DNA from: an uncultured Desulfobacteraceae bacterium
Lineage (GTDB): Bacteria; Desulfobacterota; Desulfobacteria; Desulfobacterales; UBA5852
Reading direction: 5' to 3'
Assembly: GCA_913060875.1 (NCBI GenBank)
Contig: CAJXSL010000002.1
Span: 124,001 to 188,000, forward strand
Length of the DNA: 64,000 nt
Numbering within the stretch: the first letter of the stretch is position 1; each line of letters starts with the position of its first letter. The notes under the pieces were generated by a model. That model did no database searches. It was given only the letters and a program-made list of their open reading frames with translations, and had not been told where the DNA came from. Made by a program: the position numbers and the translations under genes. Positions 1 to 9,775 of the stretch are shown piece after piece.

Positions 1-475
1 CCACACGCTCGGCATCCGCCACGGTGGTGACAATTTCGCTGGCCGCCATCTCGATCCCCAGACGATCCATGGTTTCTTTGAAAACCAGACGATCTTCCCC
101 CCGCTCGATGGTGTCCACGTTGACGCCGATGAGGCTTACCCCATACTGGTCGAGCACCCCGAGCTGATGCAGTTCCGAGGACAGATTCAATCCGCTCTGC
201 CCGCCCAGATTCGGCAACAGGGCATCCGGCCGCTCTTTGGCAATGATTTCGGTCAGCACTTTGGCATTGAGCGGCTCGATATAGGTCGCATCCGCTGTTC
301 CCGGGTCCGTCATGATGGTGGCCGGATTGGAGTTGACCAGAACAACCTCGTAACCCAGGGATCGCAAGGCCTTGCAGGCCTGGGTCCCGGAATAGTCGAA
401 TTCGCAGGCCTGGCCGATGACAATGGGGCCGGATCCGATGATGAGTACCTTGTGAATGTCGTCACGTCTGGGCAT
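1..475 (-). CDS. carB: Carbamoyl-phosphate synthase large subunit, N-terminal part (cut by window edge)
   Basis: This is the first 158 codons of the large subunit that makes carbamoyl phosphate from bicarbonate, ammonia and ATP for pyrimidine and arginine synthesis. The translation starts [20 protein letters not shown] and continues with the family hallmarks [29 protein letters not shown] and [13 protein letters not shown], which form the N-terminal pre-ATP-grasp domain. The ATG at 475 is preceded by GGAGGAG (complement of 481-487) at 5 nt spacing. The rest of the roughly 1070-residue protein lies left of the window. It is divergent from the PurF-like gene at 797. Confidence 0.95.
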   Translation of the reverse strand, partial: MPRRDDIHKVLIIGSGPIVIGQACEFDYSGTQACKALRSLGYEVVLVNSNPATIMTDPGTADATYIEPLNAKVLTEIIAKERPDALLPNLGGQSGLNLSSELHQLGVLDQYGVSLIGVNVDTIERGEDRLVFKETMDRLGIEMAASEIVTTVADAERV

Positions 476-796
476 GCGTGCTCCTCCATATGGGCTTGGG
501 TGGGTGTGGTCGGCCAAAGGCCGCATGAGGGTATTCGAAATTGAGGGATATTAGACCCACTTAAAAAAAATGTAAATAGGGCCGTGTGCCCGTGGTGATT
601 TCTCGATATTGAGCGATTCCCGTCCTTAAAAACGAACGGCTGTTGACATGCTGATTCCGGGCTGGTTGAATAAACGGCCTGTCGCACCAATGGAAGTGGT
701 CCGTCCTGCCGGGAAGCATTAAGCCGAACTAATTCGGACGGCAAGTTGGTCGGGCCATCTTGAACCGCATCGGCATCCATCGGAGAGGGGAATCTT
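476..796. other. Divergent intergenic region, carB / PurF-like gene
   Basis: This 321 bp gap lies between two divergently transcribed nucleotide-metabolism genes, so it must carry both promoters. The carB Shine-Dalgarno lies at its left end. An A/T-rich stretch (about 546-590) is the most promoter-like part, but no convincing -35/-10 pair was identified. No PurR-type palindrome or RNA element was recognised. Confidence 0.5.
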
Positions 797-2209
797 ATGG
801 GCGGGGTATTCGGAACGGTTTCGCGAAACGACTGCGTCAAGGACCTGTTTTACGGCATTGACTATCATTTCCACCTGGGAACCAAACGCGGCGGCATGGC
901 CGTTTGGAACGGCAATCAGTTCGTCCGGACCATCCACAGCATCGAAAGCGATTACTTCCGCTCCAAGTTCGAGCCCGATCTCGAAAAATTCCAGGGCAGG
1001 TTGGGCATCGGGGTCATCAGCGACAACGATTCCCAACCCCTGGTGATCGGCAGCCATCTGGGTACTTTTGCCATTGTCACCGTGGCCCGCATCACCAATA
1101 TGGCGGATCTGACCCGACGCGCTTATGGCCGACACCAGCAGTTTTCCGAATCCACCAGCGGCGCCATCAACCCCACGGAACTGGTGGCGGCCCTGATCAA
1201 CCAGGCGGATACCTTTGAAGACGGCATCCGGCAGGCCCAGGAACAAATCCAGGGTTCCTGCACCCTGCTGCTCCTGACCGCAGATGGCATTTATGCGGCC
1301 CGGGATCGGCGCGGGCGCACCCCCCTTACCATCGGACAAAAAGCGGACGGATTCGCCGTGGCCTCGGAATCCTGTGCCTTTCCCAACCTGGATTTTGAAG
1401 CCAGGCAGGAAGTCGGTCCCGGCGAGATCGTGTTCATGGCGCCGGACGGCATCGAACAACGGCTACCGCCGCTGGATAACCAGCAGGTGTGCAGTTTTCT
1501 ATGGATCTATTACGGGTATCCCGCCTCCAGCTACGAAGGCATCAATGTCGAAACGGTGCGCTATCGCTGCGGTTGCGCACTGGCCCACAACGATGATGTC
1601 ACGCCGGATTACGTAGCCGGCATTCCGGATTCGGGCATCGGACATGCCCTGGGATATGCCCACTGCAAACAGATTCCCTACAAACGCCCCTATGTCAAAT
1701 ACACGCCTACCTGGCCACGCAGTTTCATGCCCCAAAATCAGAAAATGCGGGACCTGGTGGCCAATATGAAGTTGATCCCGCTTAAAAGCCTCATCAAGGA
1801 TCAGCGCATTCTCTTTTGTGATGACAGCATCGTGCGCGGCACCCAACTCAAAGACAATGTGGAAGACCTTTTTGCCGGCGGCGCAGCCGAAGTCCACATG
1901 CGCATTGCCTGTCCGACCCTGATCTTTCCCTGCGATTTTCTCAATTTTTCGACATCCCGTTCCACCCTCGATCTCGCCGGCCGGCGGGCCATCACCGCCC
2001 TGGAGGGCATCGAAGAGCCGTCTCCGGATGTCTTACGCGAATATGCCACCACCGGGACAGCGCGCCATCAAGCCATGGTCGACCATATTCGCGAGCATCT
2101 GCATTTGACCTCCCTGAAATACCAGGCCATGGACGATCTTGTCGAAGCCATCGGTCTGCCCAAGGAAAAACTCTGCACCCACTGCTGGGATGGCAGCAGT
2201 TATTTCTAA
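797..2209 (+). CDS. Amidophosphoribosyltransferase-like protein lacking the N-terminal catalytic Cys
   Basis: The 470-residue protein has the PurF layout: an N-terminal Ntn-type glutaminase domain (about 1-230) and a C-terminal phosphoribosyltransferase domain (about 250-440). The PRPP-binding loop is ILFCDDSIVRGTQ (about residues 335-347). True PurF proteins start, after Met removal, with the nucleophile Cys (MCG). Here the start reads MGGVFGTVSRNDC, so the Cys is Gly. The rest of the fold is kept (LGTKRGGMAVWNG, SHLGTFAIVTVARITN). It ends with a Cys pair, CTHCWDGSSYF. The start is supported by GAGAGGGG 6-8 nt upstream. It may use free ammonia, bind glutamine without hydrolysis, or have another role. 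PurF-superfamily membership is firm; function is not. Confidence 0.85.
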   Translation: MGGVFGTVSRNDCVKDLFYGIDYHFHLGTKRGGMAVWNGNQFVRTIHSIESDYFRSKFEPDLEKFQGRLGIGVISDNDSQPLVIGSHLGTFAIVTVARITNMADLTRRAYGRHQQFSESTSGAINPTELVAALINQADTFEDGIRQAQEQIQGSCTLLLLTADGIYAARDRRGRTPLTIGQKADGFAVASESCAFPNLDFEARQEVGPGEIVFMAPDGIEQRLPPLDNQQVCSFLWIYYGYPASSYEGINVETVRYRCGCALAHNDDVTPDYVAGIPDSGIGHALGYAHCKQIPYKRPYVKYTPTWPRSFMPQNQKMRDLVANMKLIPLKSLIKDQRILFCDDSIVRGTQLKDNVEDLFAGGAAEVHMRIACPTLIFPCDFLNFSTSRSTLDLAGRRAITALEGIEEPSPDVLREYATTGTARHQAMVDHIREHLHLTSLKYQAMDDLVEAIGLPKEKLCTHCWDGSSYF

Positions 2210-2463
2210 TATCCCAAAGCGCGTGCGGACATGAGGCTTCCCGCCATTTCTGGTATTCGATGCGATCGATGCTTATGATGGATAGAGAAACCATCGACAA
2301 CCCTGCATCGTCCCATTCACGCCACCGTCATGATTGAATCGAGGCTTTTCTTTAAATACGCAACGCCACATGACTTTCCGCTGATCCTCTGATTGCCTGA
2401 TTGCCGATCTTTCCCGAGACCCCTTTTGGGAATGGGTTGATCATGGTGCCGACAGGAGGATCT

Positions 2464-3993
2464 ATGCCCGACAAGAATCCGCATTCACGTTTCCGCGCCC
2501 CCGAAACCGCAGCCCGCGCAAATCGTCCGGAGGGCAATCATATCCTTATGGAGACCATTCTGGATACCATTCCCAATCCGGTCTTCTACAAGGATCGGGC
2601 AGGACGGTATCAGGGCTGTAACGCGGCGTTCGCCCGACAGATTCTCGGTCTTCCCAAAGAAGCGATAATCGGCCGGACCCTCTTCGAGCTGCCGCAGGTA
2701 ATCCCCGGGCATCTCGCCGAAGTTTATGCCCGGCAGGATGCGGTGCTGTTACGCGAATCCGGCACCCAATTCTACGAATCAGAGGTCCAATGCGCGGATG
2801 GGGTCCGCCGTCATTTTTTTTTCAACAAAGCGACCTTTATGGATACCAAAGGCCATCCGGCCGGCATTGTCGGCGTCATGCTGAACATCACCGAGCGCAA
2901 ACAGGCTGAAGAAGCGCTGCGTAAAAGCGAAGAGCGCTTCCGCCGTTTTTTCGAGGATGTCGATCTGGGGATCTTCCAGTCCACCGAAGAAGGCGTCATA
3001 CTGAACGTCAATCCGGCTTTCGCCCGCATGTTCGGGTATGCCACACCGTCAGAGCTGCTGGCCGCCGCAGGACACGACGCCACCGTGCTTTATGTCAATA
3101 CGGCAGACAGGGCCCGCAATCTCCGACGGATCGCAGCCAGCTCAGGCCCCGTCAAAATCGAAACCCTTTTTCGTCGTCGGGACGGCGCGCCTTTCGCCGG
3201 TGAATTTCATGCCTGGAACGTGAAGGATCATGAAGGGCGTTTTCTCTACCTGGAGGGATTTATCGATGATATTACCGAACGCAAACACTTTGAAGAATCA
3301 TTGCGTGAATCCGAAACCCGTCTGCATTTTCTCTCCTCCAAACTGCTGGTCACCCAGGAAGAAGAGCGCCGGCGCATCTCCATGGAACTCCATGACGACT
3401 TCGGGCAGAATCTGGCGGCCCTGAAACTGCAAATGTTGTCCATGGCCAGGCAACTGTCGGCGCGACAAACGCACCTCAAGGAGGAATGTCATAACGCTCT
3501 GGCATTTATCGACCGCATCATTGCCGGCATCCGACGCCTATCCCGGGCGTTGAGCCCTTCGGTCATCCAGGATCTGAAACTCTGCGGTACGATTCAGTGG
3601 ATGCTGCGGGATTTTCAGAAATATGCCGCGATTGAAACGCACCTGAAAATGGATGATGTCGATCCGCTGTTCTCGTCTGATCAGCAAATCACAATCTATC
3701 GCATCCTCCAGGAGGCGCTTCACAATATCCACAAACATGCCGGGGCCCGGTCGGTGGCGCTCACCATCAAACGCAGCGCGCGCCATGTCCGCATCCAAAT
3801 CCGTGACGACGGCCGGGGCTTCGATGTCGATCGCGCCCTGAACCGGCACGTCGCCGACCGTGGTCTCGGTTTGGCCGCGCTGGAAGAACGCAGCCATATG
3901 CTGGGAGGTGAGCTTGCCATCATCTCGACAGAAGGAAACGGGACATGCGTCGACCTGACCATTCCCATTAGCGGACAGGAAGGTGTCCTTTGA
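2464..3993 (+). CDS. Sensor histidine kinase, PAS-PAS-HisKA_3-HATPase (NarX/DegS type)
   Basis: A soluble 509-residue kinase with no membrane segment. PAS 1 lies at about 20-140 (IPNPVFYKDRAGRYQGCN is typical) and PAS 2 at about 150-285. The HisKA_3 dimerisation domain has the phospho-acceptor in RISMELHDDFGQNLAALKL (His310). The HATPase_c domain has ILQEALHNIHKHA (N box) and DDGRGFD (G box). It is followed without a gap by its response regulator: the stop codon overlaps the regulator's TTG start (TTGA at 3990-3993), so translation is coupled. The start ATG at 2464 is chosen because AGGAGGA lies just upstream. An in-frame ATG at 2401 has no such site. The signal sensed is unknown. Confidence 0.9.
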   Translation: MPDKNPHSRFRAPETAARANRPEGNHILMETILDTIPNPVFYKDRAGRYQGCNAAFARQILGLPKEAIIGRTLFELPQVIPGHLAEVYARQDAVLLRESGTQFYESEVQCADGVRRHFFFNKATFMDTKGHPAGIVGVMLNITERKQAEEALRKSEERFRRFFEDVDLGIFQSTEEGVILNVNPAFARMFGYATPSELLAAAGHDATVLYVNTADRARNLRRIAASSGPVKIETLFRRRDGAPFAGEFHAWNVKDHEGRFLYLEGFIDDITERKHFEESLRESETRLHFLSSKLLVTQEEERRRISMELHDDFGQNLAALKLQMLSMARQLSARQTHLKEECHNALAFIDRIIAGIRRLSRALSPSVIQDLKLCGTIQWMLRDFQKYAAIETHLKMDDVDPLFSSDQQITIYRILQEALHNIHKHAGARSVALTIKRSARHVRIQIRDDGRGFDVDRALNRHVADRGLGLAALEERSHMLGGELAIISTEGNGTCVDLTIPISGQEGVL

Positions 3994-4637
3994 AGACCTA
4001 CAGAATCATTCTGGCGGACGACCATGTGATCCTCCGGGAAGGGATCAAAAAAATCATCAACGACACCGCGACATTGGAAGTTGTCGGTGAAGCCTCCAAT
4101 GGAATGGCCCTTCTGGCATTGGTGCAACGTGCGGCACCGGACATGGTGATTTTAGACGTGGCCATGCCGAAGCTCAGGGGGATTGAAGCCGCCCTGGAAA
4201 TTCAAAGGCAATATCCCCACGTGGCCATCCTCTTCCTCAGCATGCATAAAAGCCGCGAATACCTTGAAAAGGCGCTTGCCTCCGGGGCCAAAGGCTACGT
4301 GGTCAAAGAAGATTCAGGCCACGAACTCATCCATGCCATCCAAACCATTCAGCGGGGCGGCAGCTACCTTTCACCCATGATGATGAAAGAGCTTTCCGAT
4401 GATCCGATCGGGATCTGCCGCGGCCGAAGCCGCGGGACCCAGGACCCCCTGACGCCCCGGGAGCGGCAGGTTCTTCAGTTGATTGCCGACGGCAAAACCA
4501 GTAAGGAAATCGCCCAACTCCTTTTCATCAGCATCCACACCGTCCACAACCACCGTAAAAACATCAAACACAAACTGGCCGTCCGAAAAAACACCGAACT
4601 GGTCAAATACGCCCTGAAACATGGCTATGCCGTTTGA
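3990..4637 (+). CDS. NarL/FixJ-family response regulator (REC-LuxR HTH)
   Basis: A 215-residue cognate regulator of the upstream kinase. The receiver domain (about 1-120) carries the acidic pair in LADDH, the phospho-acceptor Asp56 in MVILDVAMPKLRG, and Lys in VVKEDSG. The C-terminal LuxR-type helix-turn-helix spans about 150-212 (LTPRERQVLQLIADGKTSKE, then IHTVHNHRKNIKHKL). The start is TTG at 3990, read through the kinase stop, with GGAAGG upstream. Targets cannot be told from the sequence; no obvious paired repeat is next to it. Confidence 0.9.
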   Translation: MKTYRIILADDHVILREGIKKIINDTATLEVVGEASNGMALLALVQRAAPDMVILDVAMPKLRGIEAALEIQRQYPHVAILFLSMHKSREYLEKALASGAKGYVVKEDSGHELIHAIQTIQRGGSYLSPMMMKELSDDPIGICRGRSRGTQDPLTPRERQVLQLIADGKTSKEIAQLLFISIHTVHNHRKNIKHKLAVRKNTELVKYALKHGYAV

Positions 4638-4872
4638 CTTTCCGGACGGTCAAGCCCCTCTTTCGGGATAGCCCAAAGTGGCTATTTAGCCGTACTAAAA
4701 TAACTACTTCGGGCGATTGTTCGGCGACGCGGTCTGCGGTAAAAATGCCCTAACGATCGCGACATCCCCTCAAGGCTCTCCGTCTTTCCCCTGATCACCG
4801 ACTTCTCAAGGGCGATCGCAGACCAGCAACCATGTCATCGACAGGCAACACACCCCGCTGGAGGGCACTATC

Positions 4873-5166
4873 ATGGCATCCAATTTTTCGATTCGACACC
4901 GTCGAGGAAAAGACGGCCTTTTTCTGAAGCTCAGCGGTGATTTTGACGGTTCATCCGCTTTTGAACTGCATCACTGTCTGCAGGCGGTATTGACAGAGAA
5001 TCGGCGGGTCATCATCGACACGGAAAGCGTGTCGAGCCTGCCGGCTTTCGGCCGGGACGTCTTCCAAAAGCAATTCGGCACACAAAAGCGCACCGCCAAA
5101 CGGGTGGTGTTCACCGGTGCACGGGCCACCGACCTAGCACCGGAAGGATGTCGAACGCAGGGGTGA
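4873..5166 (+). CDS. Small STAS-like protein
   Basis: A 97-residue protein resembling the N-terminal two thirds of a STAS (anti-sigma factor antagonist) domain: a beta strand (LFLKLSGDFDGSSAFELHHC), a helix, then RRVIIDTESVSSLPAFGRDVF, where STAS proteins usually have a D-S(T)-xx-G loop carrying the phosphorylated Ser. The loop here is divergent (SVSSLPAFG), so classical phospho-control is uncertain. It precedes a PilZ gene by 46 bp in the same direction, so both may be one small operon. Family assignment is by pattern only. Confidence 0.6.
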   Translation: MASNFSIRHRRGKDGLFLKLSGDFDGSSAFELHHCLQAVLTENRRVIIDTESVSSLPAFGRDVFQKQFGTQKRTAKRVVFTGARATDLAPEGCRTQG

Positions 5167-5212
5167 GGGACACCCTTTGCTGAAAACCAGGCTATACCTC
5201 CAAGGAGAAACC

Positions 5213-5518
5213 ATGGAAAAAAGATCCCAACTCCGATTTACCGACCCGGGATCGGTAATCTGCAACCATTTCAATGTCAAAGAAACCTGTGACGGCTTGA
5301 TATTGAACTTCAGCCAGAACGGCATGTGTATTCGCACCCCACAATATTACAAGCCTGGCACGGCCGTACAGATCCGGCTCCGCCAATGCCCCCGAAACAA
5401 AGCGGTCCGGCAGGAAGACGGCGGTATCCGTACGGTTACGTTGGCCAAAGTTCAATGGAGTCGGGACAACAAAGATCTTCCAGGCCCACGGTATACCAGC
5501 GGCCTGCAATATTTCTAA
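5213..5518 (+). CDS. PilZ-domain protein
   Basis: A 101-residue single-domain PilZ protein, predicted to bind c-di-GMP. The RxxxR-like N-terminal segment (KRSQLRF) and the (D/N)xSxxG motif (NFSQNG) are both present, followed by strands ending in PRYTSGLQYF. The start ATG at 5213 has AAGGAGA 5 nt upstream. An upstream in-frame ATG at 5177 lacks a ribosome site. Together with the GGDEF and HD-GYP genes and two more PilZ genes in this window it points to active c-di-GMP signalling. Confidence 0.8.
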   Translation: MEKRSQLRFTDPGSVICNHFNVKETCDGLILNFSQNGMCIRTPQYYKPGTAVQIRLRQCPRNKAVRQEDGGIRTVTLAKVQWSRDNKDLPGPRYTSGLQYF

Positions 5519-5529
5519 AAGGAGATCCT

Positions 5530-5784
5530 ATGGCCGTTCTCATCAACGAACATCGTGTTATCCAGCCATTCGCTTCAGCAGATTTTCCATGGGGTCACAC
5601 CGCCCACAGCCGAGGCGCGGCCAAACCCCGCCTACGACCGCTGCCATCACCCAACGACCAGGGCGGCCGTCAATCCCTTGCAATGCCATCACGACTGTTG
5701 GGCCTACCCTTTTTCTTCGGGTTGGCGATCCGACGCCGGCTAGCGGCACTTGTTGACCGGTATTTGGCTTTCCCTGTTTTTTGA
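5530..5784 (+). CDS. Small hypothetical protein, doubtful
   Basis: An 84-codon frame that begins 12 bp after the PilZ stop with a strong AAGGAGA site 5 nt before the ATG. The product is rich in Pro and Arg, shows no family signature, and ends FFFGLAIRRRLAALVDRYLA. The strong ribosome site argues for translation; the composition argues against a folded product. It could be the remnant of a larger gene. Confidence 0.3.
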   Translation: MAVLINEHRVIQPFASADFPWGHTAHSRGAAKPRLRPLPSPNDQGGRQSLAMPSRLLGLPFFFGLAIRRRLAALVDRYLAFPVF

Positions 5785-6106
5785 CATCCGGATCGCCCCC
5801 AGCGAACCATGGCAGGTAACATCGATGCCACGGTCCTTTGCTCCAGGAGCCGTCCGCCCATGATTCAGATCCGTAGGCGTGCATGGATGCGCTGAAGCGA
5901 AATCCCTCCCATACGGCAGCTTCGCGCTTTTCGCTATCCGGTCAAAAGACTTCCCGGCCAGCCCGCCATACCCTCGCTCTGGTTTTATCACCGCAAGCGC
6001 TCATTTTGTCAGCTTGAGCGCTAATCAACGACTGGAAACCATGAGAACCGAAATCATCTTTTCGCATGGCCATTGAAATACGCCGAAACGATTTTATGGT
6101 AGTTCC
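5785..6106. other. Intergenic region with no recognised element
   Basis: 322 bp before the lipoprotein gene at 6107. Nothing coding-like, no hairpin followed by T residues and no clear promoter box was seen. Confidence 0.4.
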
Positions 6107-6970
6107 ATGCGAAACGCCATCTTGATCATGTTCATTTTTCTGACCGTCACGGCCTGCGGACCGCGCTGGTACTACCCCCATCTCGACTGGCTGTTGCCGT
6201 GGTACGTGAAGGACTACATTTCACTCAATACGCGCCAGAGGGGCGAACTCGCAACCCGTCTGGCCCGTCATCTGCTTTGGCACTGCCAGACGCAGGTTCC
6301 CACCTATGCCGCCTTTCTGAGGGGAATCAAATCGGATCTCCAAAATCCGCCGGGCACGCTTACAAGTGATCATATCTGGGGTTATGCCGCAGCCCTAAAG
6401 GCCTACTGGAAGGATCTCATGCGGCGTATTGGCCCCGATGTCGCCGCAATTCTGGCTACCGCCAGCGACGATCAGATCGCTGAACTTTACAAAAATATCG
6501 AGCAGGATAACCGCGAACTCGAGTACACGTATGTCGATCCCCCCGTGGAAGAAATTTTTAAAAACCGCACCGCACGCATGGCTGATCGCCTGGAGCACTG
6601 GATTGGCACACTGGGAGACGATCAGATGAAGGCCGTTCAGCGGTGGAGTTATCAGCTGGGGAACACCGCGGACCAGTGGATAGCCAATCGACGGCGGGTT
6701 CAACAGGCCTTTGGGGAAATCCTGGCCAGACGCCATGAAGATCCAGCATACCGACAGGGGTTCATCCGCCTGCTGACATGGCCCGAAACCCGACGCACCG
6801 AACGTTATCAGCGCCTCCACGACCGGCGCACGCACTTGACCGTCGCGTTGCTGGCTGAGATCGGAGCGATGCTGACCCCCGCTCAGCGCGCCCATTTTTT
6901 GGATGAGCTCGAGGCGCTGGCTGAAGATTTTGATGCGCTGACGTGCCGCCCCCCCAATCGGGCCCTCTAA
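6107..6970 (+). CDS. DUF6279-like lipoprotein
   Basis: A 287-residue secreted lipoprotein of unknown function. The N-terminus is a type II signal peptide with lipobox TVTAC (Cys17). It is followed by the family-type opening of a tyrosine/tryptophan-rich patch (GPRWYYPHLDWLLPWYVKDY) and a long helical region typical of DUF6279, with LNTRQRGELATRLARHLLWH and, near the end, LTPAQRAHFLDELEALAEDF. It is probably anchored in the outer membrane. No neighbour suggests a pathway. Family assignment is from the opening pattern and length. Confidence 0.7.
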   Translation: MRNAILIMFIFLTVTACGPRWYYPHLDWLLPWYVKDYISLNTRQRGELATRLARHLLWHCQTQVPTYAAFLRGIKSDLQNPPGTLTSDHIWGYAAALKAYWKDLMRRIGPDVAAILATASDDQIAELYKNIEQDNRELEYTYVDPPVEEIFKNRTARMADRLEHWIGTLGDDQMKAVQRWSYQLGNTADQWIANRRRVQQAFGEILARRHEDPAYRQGFIRLLTWPETRRTERYQRLHDRRTHLTVALLAEIGAMLTPAQRAHFLDELEALAEDFDALTCRPPNRAL

Positions 6971-7562
6971 AACAGCTGGACAACGGCCACGAGGAGGAGC
7001 CTGATCTAAGGCTTGTCAACACGCCGCTACCCATCGATCGTTTCTACCGAATACCCAAATTGTCCACCCCGAAAGGGCTAAAATACGAAAAGGTTAGATT
7101 TTGAATGATTTTGGCCATTATTGAGAGAATGCACAAAAGCGGTTGCAATGGTCCCTAGCCTGTTTTTGCCAGGCCTGCCCGGGTGAATACGGACCGGACA
7201 CAAAACCCTTTGTCAGCGTCCGTCATGACCCAAAATCATTGAAATTTAAGCAGTCACCAATAAAAACCCTTTGCCACTCCCAGTCGGAATACGCAACATA
7301 TCTCTTTATCATCTCACCATCTGCGCGCACAAGGCATGTTCACCGTTCGAAACGGCCTAAATCACAGGCGGCCACAGGAACCTCCCGCATTGCTCTGCCG
7401 ATGGCGAAACTGCGTCTAATCCCAGAGATTCCGGCTTGGTTTAGCGCCATCCCGTTTGACGCTGGAACGGATATCCAATAGCTAATCTTTTTTTGTTTCG
7501 GCAGTGGTGATCTCTATATTTTACTTATTGATGCGAAGACTTAGAACGAGGAGGAATTGAAA
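6971..7562. other. Long intergenic region upstream of the DUF169 gene
   Basis: 592 bp with no credible gene; a 112-codon frame at 7143 has no ribosome site and an unstructured product. Two promoter-like pairs precede the DUF169 gene: TTGACG (7456-7461) with TAGCTA 17 nt on, and TTGTTT (7493-7498) with TATATT (7515-7520) 16 nt on. The second has the better -10. Confidence 0.4.
7493..7520 (+). promoter_or_regulatory. Candidate sigma-70 promoter for the DUF169 gene
   Basis: TTGTTT and TATATT are separated by 16 nt and lie 43 nt before the start codon at 7563. The -10 matches TATAAT at 5 of 6 positions. This is a pattern match only. Confidence 0.35.
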
Positions 7563-8387
7563 ATGGCCTACGTTGATCCGACGACTGAAAACGTGGAAGA
7601 CTTGAAAATTACGTATGAGGAGATCCGCAACCTGTGGATCATGAACCTGCGCCTGGATTTCGACCCGGTGGGCATTCGCTTTATTTTCGACGAAGCGGAA
7701 ATCGACAAACTGCCGGTCACCCATACGCCCAACGCCAAAATCACCTATTGCCAGTTTCTGGCGGCTGCTCGCCAGGAGCGCTACGCCCTGTTCATGAAAC
7801 CGGAAAAACTGCTTTGCCAGAATGCCTACCCGGTATTCGGCTTCCGGGAACTGGAGAAAGAAGCGGATACCAAACGGCATACCAAATATCTGGTGGATGA
7901 AGAGGTGGCCTGGCTGGCACCCCAGCAGAAAGCCCGTCTGGAAGTGGGTGCCTGCAAAGGGATCTACATGGCGCCGCTGGACACGTTCGACAAGCTTGAC
8001 GTCGAACCAAGTGTGGCCTTCATGGTCTGCGTTCCCTACCAGGCCTATCATTTGCTCAATGACTACATGGGGGCCACGAAACGGGCCAACCTGAACTTCT
8101 TTCACACCCCCAATTCAGCGGTCTGCTCCGGCAGTGTGTGGGCCTACAACAACAAAACCGCCAACATGACCACCATGTGCGCCGGATCGAAAACATCCGG
8201 GAAAACCGAAATGAGCTACGTAAACGTATTCATTCCCGGACAGCACATCAAACCCATGGCCTCGCAACTGGCCATGCGGGTGGAAAAAGGCGGATCTTCG
8301 GTGCTGGGCAAGGGTTACAAACCTTGGCCGGGCATGGACGCCTGCAAGGGCTGCCCGCTGTTCAAGTTCAAAGAAGTCACCGACTAA
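7563..8387 (+). CDS. DUF169 family protein
   Basis: A 274-residue protein of the DUF169 family, whose role is not established; members are widespread in anaerobes. Visible hallmarks are the N-terminal LDFDPVGIRFIFDEAEIDKL, the central YCQFLAAARQERYALFMKPEK and the Gly-rich PNSAVCSGSVWAYNN. Cysteines in AACKG-like contexts (GACKGIYMAPLD) and a terminal CKGCPLF could bind metal or a cofactor. The ATG at 7563 is chosen because AGGAGG lies about 8 nt upstream; a TTG two codons earlier would spoil this spacing. It is monocistronic, with a strong promoter-like region before it and a terminator-like hairpin after it. Confidence 0.85.
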   Translation: MAYVDPTTENVEDLKITYEEIRNLWIMNLRLDFDPVGIRFIFDEAEIDKLPVTHTPNAKITYCQFLAAARQERYALFMKPEKLLCQNAYPVFGFRELEKEADTKRHTKYLVDEEVAWLAPQQKARLEVGACKGIYMAPLDTFDKLDVEPSVAFMVCVPYQAYHLLNDYMGATKRANLNFFHTPNSAVCSGSVWAYNNKTANMTTMCAGSKTSGKTEMSYVNVFIPGQHIKPMASQLAMRVEKGGSSVLGKGYKPWPGMDACKGCPLFKFKEVTD

Positions 8388-8437
8388 CACGGTTGATGCC
8401 CCTTACCGTCAGCCGATGGTAATCATCCCGTGACATT

Positions 8438-8479
8438 CTCCATTGGCGGGTTCTCAGCAAAAGGAATCCGCCAATGGAG
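8438..8479. terminator. Hairpin between convergent genes, likely bidirectional terminator
   Basis: A perfect 12-bp inverted repeat, CTCCATTGGCGG (8438-8449) and CCGCCAATGGAG (8468-8479), with an 18-nt loop, lies in the 106 bp between the DUF169 stop and the leuB stop. No long T run follows on either strand, so termination is inferred from position. Confidence 0.55.
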
Positions 8480-8493
8480 TGGGACGCTTCCGA

Positions 8494-9603
<1,110 letters not shown>

Positions 9604-9775
9604 CTAACATCACCCATTCAGTTGATCGTATGCAAACGACGCCTTACCCCAGCACATGTACCCGGATGGGGTTGCACAACCTTTCCAGGCAGCATCCACC
9701 AGGTTTCAGGCAGTGGGTCCTACTATAATCGCCCTGGGAAATCAAAGCGTTTCGCCTGACAAGCCCCAGGACCCT

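Noticed and set aside
7143-7481. 112-codon plus-strand frame before the DUF169 gene
   Set aside because: No ribosome site, odd composition, and it overlaps the likely promoter.
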